The notes: generated from the letters alone by a model not told the origin. 64,000 bases of DNA from Roseomonas aeriglobus (GCA_016937575.1 JAFHKN010000002.1:496001-560000); one strand, 5' to 3'. Shown: positions 53,962 to 61,915, counted from the stretch's first letter. A program made the numbers and translations.

Positions 53962-54827
53962 CGCTGATCCTCCCGGAAGCGTGGGTTGGCTCCATTGTCG
54001 TCGAGCCAGGTGGCGGAGTGGCCGCGGGTGCGCTCGGCGGGCATCGCAACCCCCTTGAGCTCGGCGATCGTGCGCGCATGATGACCTTGCCGCGAGAGCG
54101 GCGGCTTCCAACGCCAGCGCCGATCGCCGTGGGCGCGCTGGTGCGCGGCGAAGCTTGCGCACTTCGCCCAATAGCGCTCGGCGGCATCGGCCTCGCTTGC
54201 CGCCTCGCCGGTCGCGGCGAGCTTGGCGCCGCCGGCGGCGATGACTGCAGGCATCAGATCGCCGAACGTGTCGGTGAAAGCGGTCGCGACCGTGGCGAAC
54301 CGACCGCGCAGCTCGCAGGGCGTCAGCGTGTAGAGGCCGCGGTGCGCGGCGGCGTCGGCAACCATGAGCCCGTGTAGTTTGGCGGGTTGGCCGAGCCCGA
54401 GTTTCGGACGCTTGATCCAAAACGGATCGATGCCGCCGCCCTTGAGCAGGCCGTGCTCGTCCAGCCACGCGAGCCCCGCGATCTCGAGCAACGGGTCGCT
54501 TTCGCAGACCCGACGGAGCGCTGCGATCAGGCAATCGTCGTCGCCGTCATCGCGCGCATCGCCGAGCCGGGCGATGGCGTCGCCGTAGGGCAGACGGTAG
54601 AAGCCGGCGTGCGCGAGAATATGGGCAGCCCCCATATCGCGCAGCGCTGCCAACCCGCCGTGTCTGTAGGCGATGGTGTTTGGATGCTGGCCGAGGGCCG
54701 CTTGCTCCGCGTCTAGCAGGACAATCCGCGCAGGCGCATCGTTGCTATCCGCTGTAGCACGCTCGATCTCGTAGTTGATCGCCGAGATCAGCGCTTCGAA
54801 ATCATCAGGAATGTCGTCGTTCGTCAT
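53958..54827 (-). CDS. Hypothetical protein, first gene of the 805-aa unit
   Basis: A 289-aa protein: an acidic N-terminus (MTNDDIPDDFEALISAINYE), a middle with ALGQHPNTIAYRHGGLAALRDMGAAHILAHAGFYRLPYGDAIARLG, then DPFWIKRPKLGLGQPAKLHGLMVADAAAHRGLYTLTPCEL and a basic, Trp/His-rich C-terminus (RWRWKPPLSRQGHHART). No family recognised. GGAGG lies 5 bases before the ATG, and the island motif lies 26 bp upstream. Confidence 0.65.
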   Translation of the reverse strand: MTNDDIPDDFEALISAINYEIERATADSNDAPARIVLLDAEQAALGQHPNTIAYRHGGLAALRDMGAAHILAHAGFYRLPYGDAIARLGDARDDGDDDCLIAALRRVCESDPLLEIAGLAWLDEHGLLKGGGIDPFWIKRPKLGLGQPAKLHGLMVADAAAHRGLYTLTPCELRGRFATVATAFTDTFGDLMPAVIAAGGAKLAATGEAASEADAAERYWAKCASFAAHQRAHGDRRWRWKPPLSRQGHHARTIAELKGVAMPAERTRGHSATWLDDNGANPRFREDQR

Positions 54828-54856
54828 ACTTGCCTCCTGGGGCAAGCGTGGCGCGC

Positions 54857-54880
54857 GCAAATCGCATCGACGATGTAACC
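54857..54880. promoter_or_regulatory. Island motif GTTACATCGTCG, copy 3
   Basis: Minus-strand GGTTACATCGTCGATGCGATTTGC, between the divergent 289-aa and 278-aa genes, 29 bp before the former. It matches copies 1 and 2 over about 17 bp, much more than chance would give in unrelated spacers. Confidence 0.6.
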
Positions 54881-54971
54881 TCGGGATAAATGTGATCGGC
54901 TCGGCGATACCGTGCAACCGTGCCGTCGGCGCGCTATCGGTGATCGCGATGGACCGTCTGGGCGTAGTACG

Positions 54972-55808
54972 ATGAGCGGAAGCAGCGAGTTCCCGCGCGC
55001 AATCGCCCAGGCGATGCTCGCAATGGTCGATCCCGCAGACGTCGCTTTGTCGGGCGATCGTGACCGGCTCGCCATCACCATCGCCGGCGCGACGATCACG
55101 TTCGGCGACGCCCAACCGCATGCATTCGAGCGACTGGCCTCGGCAATCGAAGCGCAGATTGCGTATCAGCGCGCTGGTGCGATGGTCGCTGCGGCGGGTG
55201 AAACCGGCACGCCGCTGTGGCTGGTCGCCGGATCCGATATGCTCGGCAAGTGGCTCGCGTGGTCGCGGGTCGATAAGCCGCTGGCCAAGGGTCTGAGCCT
55301 CACCGGCCGCGCTGACGCAGCGCCGGTCGTGGGCGATCTTGCGCGGCGCTCGCGGCGCGAGCTCGGCCAGATGTCGGCGAAGATCCGGGTGAGGAGCGGC
55401 CAGGCGGTCGCCGAGCGGATCGAGCTGTCGCACCACGTTCCCGCGATCGCCATACTGGGCGACCGTGCACTGATCCGCATCGCGCGCCACCATTTGCCTG
55501 AAATGATATTGTCCGCGCTGCTCAAAAACCCGACCAGTAACGATCGTTGGCGCGCGTCCGAGATCGTCGACCACCCGTTCTTCACGACGCATGACTTCAT
55601 GGTCGCTCGTGTCGACAACGACCGTGATGAGGTGGTGGTCGAACTGGAAACGGCATGGGCGCCGCTGGCGCCGATTCCCGAGGCTGCCTGGGCGGCTGTT
55701 CCGCGCGGCGCCGACCCCGCATTCCCATGGCGCGCGACCGGTCGCGAGGTGGTGGACCTCTACGGGCTTGCCGGTCGCGGCGAGCGAGCGTTGCAGGAGA
55801 GGCTCTGA
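54972..55808 (+). CDS. Hypothetical protein, divergent from the 805-aa unit
   Basis: A 278-aa protein: an N-terminal region DVALSGDRDRLAITIAGATITFGDAQPHAFERLASAIEAQIAYQRAGA, then GTPLWLVAGSDMLGKWLAWSRVDKPLAKG, a central basic segment, and a C-terminus rich in Trp/Pro. No motif, signal peptide or membrane segment. It is convergent with the E1-like gene (24 bp between stops). Confidence 0.62.
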   Translation: MSGSSEFPRAIAQAMLAMVDPADVALSGDRDRLAITIAGATITFGDAQPHAFERLASAIEAQIAYQRAGAMVAAAGETGTPLWLVAGSDMLGKWLAWSRVDKPLAKGLSLTGRADAAPVVGDLARRSRRELGQMSAKIRVRSGQAVAERIELSHHVPAIAILGDRALIRIARHHLPEMILSALLKNPTSNDRWRASEIVDHPFFTTHDFMVARVDNDRDEVVVELETAWAPLAPIPEAAWAAVPRGADPAFPWRATGREVVDLYGLAGRGERALQERL

Positions 55809-55832
55809 CCACACGGCGAGATCATCGCGATG

Positions 55833-56603
55833 CTACGGGCGATCCGCGTTGACGATGGTGTTCCCGTCTACCGCGTAGATGCAGGTGTATTCGCCCTCGG
55901 TGTCGGCGTAGAAGCCGCGCAGCTGCTTGTACTGGATCACCGCGAGCGTGGCGGCGAGGCGGTTGAGGTCGCCGACTTGGATGTTGCTGCGGTACAGTTC
56001 GTCGTCATCGCCACCGGCGGTCGGCACGCGCTGGGCGATGTGCTGGCGCATCTCCGGCGTACTGGTCGTTACGCGAACCTGTCCCATCAGCTTGTCACCC
56101 GCGAGGCGCAGGCCAAGACCTGCGTCGATAAACGGCAGATCGCGGGCTTCCAGTTCGGGGATGATGAACGCCCTTGCCTCGACACTGTCGACGCAGACGA
56201 ACACGAAATCGACGTCATTGAGCAGATGAACATTGTTGGGACCGAGGTGGGCGGCATGCGCAACGATACCGCGGTGCATCCGCCCGTAGACCTGCGCGTA
56301 ATGCTCGACCTTGGGCAGCCCGGCGGCGATGTCGTCGAACGACATCGCGCCGGGCGCCCGCCACGCAGTGTGCTGCTCGACGATGTCGCCATCGATCAGC
56401 ACGATCCGCTCGCACGGTGTCTTGCTGACGAGGTCAAGCGTCTCCGAGCCGGTGCCGCCAAGCCCGATGATCGCGATGGTGCCGCCGGCGAGCCGAGCGG
56501 ACACCGCCGCGATCCCCGCCCGGGATGCGGCGGTGTCCTCGTAGACGAACGGACTCGCCGCGACCGGCGATGCCCCGTCCGCCGGGGCTGGTTCAGCTGG
56601 CAT
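55833..56603 (-). CDS. E1-like ThiF-family adenylyltransferase of a bacterial ubiquitin-like system
   Basis: A 256-aa protein with the E1/ThiF adenylation fold: PFVYEDTAASRAGIAAVSARL, IIGLGGTGSE (ATP motif, residues 47-52), LIDGDIVEQHTAWRAPG (Asp71/73, Arg82), FVFVCVDS (Cys137), and NIQVGDLNRLAATLAVIQYKQLRGFY. From memory this matches the ThiF module that in other bacteria follows a DUF6791-type N-terminal domain, which is absent here. It overlaps the Ubl gene by 11 bp and presumably activates it. No second catalytic-cysteine domain is visible. Confidence 0.85.
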   Translation of the reverse strand: MPAEPAPADGASPVAASPFVYEDTAASRAGIAAVSARLAGGTIAIIGLGGTGSETLDLVSKTPCERIVLIDGDIVEQHTAWRAPGAMSFDDIAAGLPKVEHYAQVYGRMHRGIVAHAAHLGPNNVHLLNDVDFVFVCVDSVEARAFIIPELEARDLPFIDAGLGLRLAGDKLMGQVRVTTSTPEMRQHIAQRVPTAGGDDDELYRSNIQVGDLNRLAATLAVIQYKQLRGFYADTEGEYTCIYAVDGNTIVNADRP

Positions 56604-56976
56604 AGGTCGCGTCGGCGTTGACGATGAGACCATCAGCGATCTCGATGACGTCGCCCGGGGTCATGATGCCGCTCGGCCGCAGGCCCACGCCGCCGCGGAA
56701 CGACACGGTGGCGGCGCTCGGCGCCGCAAGCGCCTGGTGGGGGAAGGCGAGCCGCAGAAGCTGCGCGAACGTCGCGGTGCGCCCGCGCAACTCATGCCAC
56801 TGCCCGTTGATGCGGATCGACGTGCGGCCGGCCGGCGTCGCCTGCGCCGTGCACGAGCGCTCAGCCTCGCCAACCAGATAGAGGTGCGGGCGCGTACGCA
56901 CCGATGGAATCGGGTCGTGCGTGGGCATGGTGGCCGTCCAGCCGCGCGCAACGGGCTGTGTAGCAAGCAGGGTCAT
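56593..56976 (-). CDS. Ubiquitin-like beta-grasp protein (multiubiquitin-domain type)
   Basis: A 127-aa protein. After a variable N-terminus, residues 50-127 fit a bacterial Ubl: TSIRINGQWHELRGRTATFAQLLRLAFP, ATVSFRGGVGLRPSGIMTPGD and VIEIADGLIVNADATYAS, the beta-grasp pattern seen in multiubiquitin-type proteins. There is a single Ubl unit and the C-terminus ends in Ala-Ser, not Gly-Gly. AGGAG precedes the ATG. It sits between the Lon-like AAA and the E1-like gene, the natural Ubl-E1 pairing. The fold call is from motif memory. Confidence 0.72.
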   Translation of the reverse strand: MTLLATQPVARGWTATMPTHDPIPSVRTRPHLYLVGEAERSCTAQATPAGRTSIRINGQWHELRGRTATFAQLLRLAFPHQALAAPSAATVSFRGGVGLRPSGIMTPGDVIEIADGLIVNADATYAS

Positions 56977-56990
56977 CTGTCTTCTCCTTG

Positions 56991-57872
56991 TCAGTAGGGA
57001 TCGTCGAAATCGGGGTCGGTCTCTTCGCCGCGCGCGGCCCAGCGAACCGCGTCGGTCATCTCGGCGTAGAGTTGCCGTGTGGTGGAGTGATAACCGCTGA
57101 GGCGCCGCGCGACGTGCGGCCAGTCGAGCGTCGGGTCGGCCTCATCGAGGTCCAGGTCATGGATCACCTCGAGCATGACCGACAGCACGGCGGTATTCTC
57201 CTTGCCGCGCGGTAGCTTCTCGAACACGACATGCGCGGCGAGCGCGCGCAGCGACGGCGGAACGCGCGTCAGGTCATCGCACTGGACGATCCATGTCACT
57301 TCGGCGAAATTGACATAGGTCTGCAGGCAATCCTCGCTCCACGCGCGCCCGGTTGCGGGATCGATCATCGCGACCAGCCCGGCGGCTACGTCGTCACTGA
57401 CCTTATCGATGCCGATCACCGTCGCGATCGGGTTGGCGCAACGCCGGGCGGCCATCGCGACCGTGACCGGCGACGCCCACAGCGCCTCGGTTGTTCGGCC
57501 GGACGAGGCGATATTCGCGGCAATGACCGGATCCGTCAGATTTATGATGACGTGTGGCACGCCCGCGACAAGCGCCAGCCAGCGCGCGGCGTGCGTTCGC
57601 CCGGCACCCACGGGACCGGTCGCCAGCACCGGATTGCCGCGGAACCACGGCCGACCGGTCGCGATGAGCGTCTCGCAGTTGGCCCCAACCCACCGCAAGA
57701 ACGCGGACTGATGCTCGTGCATGAATTCGAATGCGATTCCATCGGGACCGAGCCGGTCGCCGCCGTTCAGCGCGAAGGGTTCGCTCAGGCCCAGCGGCGC
57801 TGGGCAGTCGTCGAAGGCTTGACCGACGACCATCGCCGGACGCGCCGACATAAAGGGGGTCAGATCATTCAT
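56991..57872 (-). CDS. Degenerate Lon-like AAA protein (no protease domain)
   Basis: A 293-aa protein with a LonA-type AAA layout: VLATGPVGAGRTHAARWLA (residues 82-100) where Lon has GPPGVGKT; NPIATVIGIDKVSDDVAAGLVAMIDPATGRAWSEDCLQTYVNFAEVTWIVQCDDLTRVPPSLRALA tracks the Lon Walker B, pore and sensor region. The Walker A Lys is Arg, and Walker B Asp-Glu is Ile-Gly, so hydrolysis is probably lost. Its start overlaps the upstream stop by 1 bp. It may act as a scaffold for the Ubl/E1 pair. Confidence 0.75.
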   Translation of the reverse strand: MNDLTPFMSARPAMVVGQAFDDCPAPLGLSEPFALNGGDRLGPDGIAFEFMHEHQSAFLRWVGANCETLIATGRPWFRGNPVLATGPVGAGRTHAARWLALVAGVPHVIINLTDPVIAANIASSGRTTEALWASPVTVAMAARRCANPIATVIGIDKVSDDVAAGLVAMIDPATGRAWSEDCLQTYVNFAEVTWIVQCDDLTRVPPSLRALAAHVVFEKLPRGKENTAVLSVMLEVIHDLDLDEADPTLDWPHVARRLSGYHSTTRQLYAEMTDAVRWAARGEETDPDFDDPY

Positions 57873-58534
57873 CAGTCACCTCGCCACATCCGCAGCGGCC
57901 GCATGCCACCGGCGCCGCGCCCTTCCTTTTTGATCCGCCGTTCGGTCTCGAACATCTCGTCGATGAGCATCCGGGTCAGCTTCTCCGAACCGTGCTTGGC
58001 GGCATGGTCGAGAAAGGCAGCGAACCGCGGCACTTGCCAGCGCAGCCAGTCGCACAGTCGGTCGCGTTCGCTGGCACGATCGTACTGCACCGACCATTCG
58101 GCATCGTGGCCGCTTCTGCGCTTAAGTTCGAGCCTGTAACCGCGCTTAGTGTCAGGCGCGTACAGGTTGATGACTTTGAAATCGCGCTGTCGTTGCGCCT
58201 CGGCCGCCGCTTGCTCGCGGCGCACCTCGCGCGCGTTTTTGACAAGTTTGTCGCAGGCGGCGGTGATTGCCGCCGGCCCGAAGATCATCGTCACACGCCC
58301 GTAGAACACGAGATCGAACGCGCCGGCGCTTACGCGTTCGAGCACAGCGTCGCGGTCGGCGAGATCGCCAAAGTGCCGCGTCCACAAGATGCGCGTTCCA
58401 CCATGGTTCGCGACAAGGCGCATCATGTGCGGGTCGGTCGCGTGGGTCTCCACCGAAAACATGCCAGCCGCTGCGTGCACGATCGAAGCGGCAGTCGACA
58501 TGGCACTTGGTTCGAAGGGCGTAGGCAGCAGCAT
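57872..58534 (-). CDS. Hypothetical protein heading the Ubl-E1 operon
   Basis: A 220-aa protein (244 aa if started at 58606). N-terminal half: IVHAAAGMFSVETHATDPHMMRLVANHGGTRILWTRHFGDLADRDAVLERV and FDLVFYGRVTMIFGPAAITAACDKL; then a charged helix (AREVRREQAAAEAQRQRDFKVINLY) and a basic C-terminus. No E2 or JAB motif is present. The start at 58534 is chosen because a near-consensus promoter ends 7 bp upstream, which would exclude the longer form. Confidence 0.62.
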   Translation of the reverse strand: MLLPTPFEPSAMSTAASIVHAAAGMFSVETHATDPHMMRLVANHGGTRILWTRHFGDLADRDAVLERVSAGAFDLVFYGRVTMIFGPAAITAACDKLVKNAREVRREQAAAEAQRQRDFKVINLYAPDTKRGYRLELKRRSGHDAEWSVQYDRASERDRLCDWLRWQVPRFAAFLDHAAKHGSEKLTRMLIDEMFETERRIKKEGRGAGGMRPLRMWRGD

Positions 58535-58570
58535 GAACTGACCTATAGGTCCGTGTACGGAATATGTCAA
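58535..58570 (-). promoter_or_regulatory. Sigma70-type promoter of the Ubl-E1 operon
   Basis: Minus strand: TTGACA (58570-58565), a 17-bp spacer, TATAGG (58547-58542), then 7 bp to the ATG at 58534. The transcription start would fall within a base or so of the start codon, so the mRNA would be leaderless or nearly so. It lies in the spacer divergent from the 206-aa gene. Confidence 0.7.
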
Positions 58571-58615
58571 ATTGAGAGCTTGCCTCGCTGTCGTCGATCG
58601 AGTCATCGCTGTGCC

Positions 58616-59236
58616 GTGGCCGACCCGAACCCATCCGCCTTGAGCTTGTCGTACGGCGACGCGATCACCGTGCTGATGGACGCTTGCGGGTTGCCGGCGA
58701 TCGCGCGAACCGCATTCGATGCGCGTGTCCGGCAGCTTCAGCGGCTTGGTGTGCCAAGGCGTGACGATCAGGCGTTGGGGCGGCTGCGCTACGGGATCGC
58801 TGAACTGGCTGCGCTCGCCACTGCTACGAAGCTGATGGATGCATTCATGGTACCGGCGCTGGCGGCGCGCTACGTGGTGGAGCGCTGGCAGGAATTGGCG
58901 CCATGCATGTTGGCGGGCGCTCGGGATGCGCTGCCTGCAAGCTATCTGGCACGGCGGTCGGTGGCGGCGGAAAGTTTTGCGTTCTTCGGGTCGAACGCCT
59001 TAGCAATGATGGGCAAGCGCCACCGCCATGACGAACGCTATGTCGAACCGCTCGGCACAGTTCGGATCGTTGATGAAAAGCGCGCTGCGGCGACTGCAGC
59101 AGCGTTAGGTGGCGCGGGGCTGATCCTCGACAGCTCGACCTACATGCCGGTCATCGTCCGTGAATGGAAAGATCGGTTGTCGGTGACAGATATAGAAATG
59201 GGGGTAGAGCTTGATCGGCTCAGATTTGCGCAGTGA
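58616..59236 (+). CDS. Hypothetical protein divergent from the Ubl-E1 operon
   Basis: A 206-aa protein from a GTG: SYGDAITVLMDACGLPAIARTAFDARVRQLQRLGVPRRDDQALGRLRYGIAELAALATATKLMDAFMVPALAARYV, then FFGSNALAMMGKRHRHDERYVEPLGTVRIVDEKRAAATAAALGGAGLILDSSTYMPVIVREW. The N-terminal part is helical, possibly a MerR-like or helix-turn-helix fold, but no sure match. It could be a regulator of the facing operon; that is position-based only. Confidence 0.58.
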   Translation: MADPNPSALSLSYGDAITVLMDACGLPAIARTAFDARVRQLQRLGVPRRDDQALGRLRYGIAELAALATATKLMDAFMVPALAARYVVERWQELAPCMLAGARDALPASYLARRSVAAESFAFFGSNALAMMGKRHRHDERYVEPLGTVRIVDEKRAAATAAALGGAGLILDSSTYMPVIVREWKDRLSVTDIEMGVELDRLRFAQ

Positions 59237-59662
59237 CGAGAACGACGAGCTAACCACATTCTACGAACGCCTGCTGAACGGCTAGCAGCGCCGGTTAATT
59301 GCCGAAGGCGAGCGCTGTTTCATCACTGCATTTTTTGGCGGCTGAGACCCAGATGCGGTCACCTACGGCTCGATCCGCGCTTCCTGAAACCGGACGTTTG
59401 TTCATCGGCTGGCGAAGAGTTCCACGGCATCCGCAGGCGCGAGCGGTCCGAAGAAGCGCGCTAGGTTGGTGTCACTGAGCTGCGCGATCGGCGCGCTGCG
59501 CGCGAAGATGTCGCCTTTATAGGCGGCCTCCTTCCCGCCACGCGGATCGATCTTCCCCGCTAGACAGTGAGCGCGGCCATCGCCTTGGCGCACGGCCCGC
59601 GTTAAGGTGATGAGAGCGCCCGCGAAAACACGAAGACGACGCGGCCGATCGAGGGGGGAGAC
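59237..59662. other. Intergenic region before the AAA_13 gene
   Basis: About 425 bp. The minus-strand frame 59402-59590 reads KIDPRGGKEAAYKGDIFARSAPIAQLSDTNLARFFGPLAPADAVELFA, which looks protein-like and could be the C-terminal stub of a lost gene; it has no convincing start. A GAGGGGGGAG ribosome binding site for the AAA_13 gene ends the region. Confidence 0.4.
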
Positions 59663-61915
59663 ATGTTTCTCAAGAAGGTAACAGGCATCCGGAACGTTGG
59701 CCGCTTCAAGGCGGCACGTGTCGCCGGTGGCATGTACGAGCGGTTCACGCTGATCTACGGCGGCAACGGCCGCGGAAAATCGACTTTGTGCGCGATCCTG
59801 CGCTCTCTCCAGACAAACGACCCAACCCCCGTCATGCGACGCCGGACGTTTCAGGCGACCAGCGATCCCGAGATCGGGCTGCTGCTCGACAGCGGGCAGG
59901 TGCGCTTCGCCAACGGCGCTTGGTCCGCCGCCAACCCCGACGTGCACATCTTCGACCATCAGTTCGTCGCCAAGAACGTCCACGGCGGTGACCAGATCGA
60001 TGTCGAACACCGACGCAACTTCTACCGGATCGTGGTCGGCCCTGCGGGTGTGGCGCTCGCCGAGGAGGTTGACCGTCTCGATCAGCTGGCGACCGCAAAG
60101 CAAGGCGAGCTCGCGACGGCGAAAAAGGTGCTGGAGCAGCACCTACCGAGCGGTGTCCGGCTTGATCCCTTCCTCAAGATCGCTGCCGACCCAGCCAACG
60201 CCGGCAAGATCGCGGATGCGGAACGGCGGCTGAGAGCGGTCAACGACGCCGGCGCGATCGCATCCCGCAAGCTGCTCAGCCTTCCGCCGCTTCCGGTGCT
60301 GCCCGAGGGCTTCGTTGACCTCCTCGGCAAGACTGCCGAAGGCGTGGCGGCCGACGCTGCGGCGCAGGTCCACGCGCAACTCGCGCGGCACCATTTCGAC
60401 GAGCATGGTGAGGCCTGGCTCAGCCAAGGCCTTGACCATGCGGCCGACGGCACGTGCCCGTTTTGCGAGGCGCCACTTGCTGGCAACGGCCTGATCGATG
60501 CCTATCGGGGGTTCTTCAGCAAAGCCTACGCCGACCATAGGAAGGCGGTTGCCGACATGAGCCGCGCCCTCAACCACGCGCTGTCCGGGACGGCGGCGTT
60601 GCGGGCCGAACAGGGCTTCACGACGGCCGCTGCCGACGCGGAATTCTGGCTCGACTATAGCGATCACGGTTACGCGCCGCCCGCCGCAGCGGAACGGATC
60701 GTCGCCGAGGTGGAAGCCTTGTTCGTTGCCGCAAAGGCGCTGTTGGCAGAGAAGAACAATGCGCTGCTGGAGACAGTGGAAACTTCCACCGCCTTCATCA
60801 CCGCGGCCGCCAATTGGTCGGCGACGTCTGCCGAGCTCGCGAGCGCCTCTGCACGCATCGACGACGCCAACGGACTGATTCAGGCGGTGAAGAATGGCAG
60901 CGCGGCCGGTGACAAGGCCGACATCGAAGCAGAGCTGGCGGGGGCACGTGCCGTCGAGAAGCGGCATTCAGAGCCGGTCGTGACGCTCGCCGCGGAGTAT
61001 CTCCAGCTCACCGCCGACAAGCAGACGCTGGTCGACGCGAAGGACGACAAGAAGAAAGCGCTGGACGCCTACGACGCCTCGATATTTGGCGCCTACGAAG
61101 CCGACATCAATTCATATCTGACGAGCTTCGGTGCTGGGTTCCGGCTTGCCGACTGTAAGAAGAGCTATGTCGGCAAGGCGCCGCAGTCCATCTTCTGCCT
61201 GCGGTTCGACAACAGCGACATTGACGTGACGAAGGCGAGCGCCGACGAGCCTGGGTTCGACACGACGATGAGCGCTGGCGACAAGAACACCTTCGCCTTC
61301 GCGTTCTTCCTGGCGCAGCTGAAGCGCGACGCGGACCTCACCCGCAAGCTCGTCATCTTCGACGATCCCTTCACCAGCCTCGACGATTTTCGCCGCGCGA
61401 TGACGGCGAAGGAGATCGTCCGTAGCGGCGGCCGGGCCGCGCAGACGCTGGTGCTGAGTCACGACAAGTTCTTCCTGGACACGGTGCATGGTCTGATCCG
61501 CGACGCGCAATGCGTAACCATGCAGATTTCGAGCACGGTGACGGGATCGTCGATTGAGCCCTGGGACCTCGAGCGGGAGGTCAAGGAAGGATATCTGCTG
61601 GACCATATGCGGCTGCAGGAGTTTGCCGACGGCCGCTCCGGCGAGGCTCGCGAGATGCGAACGGTCATGCGGCCCTTGCTCGAACAGTATATCCGCTACC
61701 GCTTCCCCAACCAGATCCTCGAGGGCAAATGGCTGGGCGATATGCTCGCGATCATCCGCGCCGATCCGCAGCATCCGATGACGCCGCACTATGCCGAGCT
61801 CGACGACATAAACGCCTACACGGCGCCGTTCCATCACGATCCAAACGCGCCCTACGTCGAGGACGAGGTTCGCAGTTATGTCACCAGGACGGTGGCGATC
61901 GTCGGTGGCTGCTGA
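59663..61915 (+). CDS. AAA_13-type ATPase with zinc hook (RloC/PrrC-like family)
   Basis: A 750-aa SMC-like ATPase: YGGNGRGKSTL (Walker A, 32-42), coiled-coil regions broken by GTCPFCEAPL (zinc-hook-type CxxC, Cys265/268), MSAGDKNTFAFAFFLAQL (ABC signature, about 535-552), LVIFDDPFTSLDD (Walker B, about 563) and LVLSHDKFF. The C-terminus (RPLLEQYIRYRFPNQ, INAYTAPFHHDPNAP) is the conserved tail of AAA_13 proteins used in phage-defence ATPases. No anticodon-nuclease triad is obvious. Likely a defence or DNA-surveillance protein; partner, if any, is not evident. Confidence 0.83.
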   Translation: MFLKKVTGIRNVGRFKAARVAGGMYERFTLIYGGNGRGKSTLCAILRSLQTNDPTPVMRRRTFQATSDPEIGLLLDSGQVRFANGAWSAANPDVHIFDHQFVAKNVHGGDQIDVEHRRNFYRIVVGPAGVALAEEVDRLDQLATAKQGELATAKKVLEQHLPSGVRLDPFLKIAADPANAGKIADAERRLRAVNDAGAIASRKLLSLPPLPVLPEGFVDLLGKTAEGVAADAAAQVHAQLARHHFDEHGEAWLSQGLDHAADGTCPFCEAPLAGNGLIDAYRGFFSKAYADHRKAVADMSRALNHALSGTAALRAEQGFTTAAADAEFWLDYSDHGYAPPAAAERIVAEVEALFVAAKALLAEKNNALLETVETSTAFITAAANWSATSAELASASARIDDANGLIQAVKNGSAAGDKADIEAELAGARAVEKRHSEPVVTLAAEYLQLTADKQTLVDAKDDKKKALDAYDASIFGAYEADINSYLTSFGAGFRLADCKKSYVGKAPQSIFCLRFDNSDIDVTKASADEPGFDTTMSAGDKNTFAFAFFLAQLKRDADLTRKLVIFDDPFTSLDDFRRAMTAKEIVRSGGRAAQTLVLSHDKFFLDTVHGLIRDAQCVTMQISSTVTGSSIEPWDLEREVKEGYLLDHMRLQEFADGRSGEAREMRTVMRPLLEQYIRYRFPNQILEGKWLGDMLAIIRADPQHPMTPHYAELDDINAYTAPFHHDPNAPYVEDEVRSYVTRTVAIVGGC

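Noticed and set aside
49268-56603. PRTRC cassette (ParB-related, ThiF-related)
   Set aside because: ParB-like and ThiF-like genes are both present, but the ParB is half the usual size and none of the PRTRC A-F proteins is recognised. The Ubl also belongs to a different beta-grasp type.
54972-59236. E2-like or JAB peptidase gene near the Ubl/E1 pair
   Set aside because: Scanned for a JAMM (E...HxH...D) motif and an HPN/active-Cys E2 pattern in the neighbouring unknown proteins; none convincing.
59402-60142. Minus-strand 246-codon frame overlapping the AAA_13 gene
   Set aside because: Most of it is a shadow of the ATPase; only the last 60 or so codons look protein-like, too little for a gene call.
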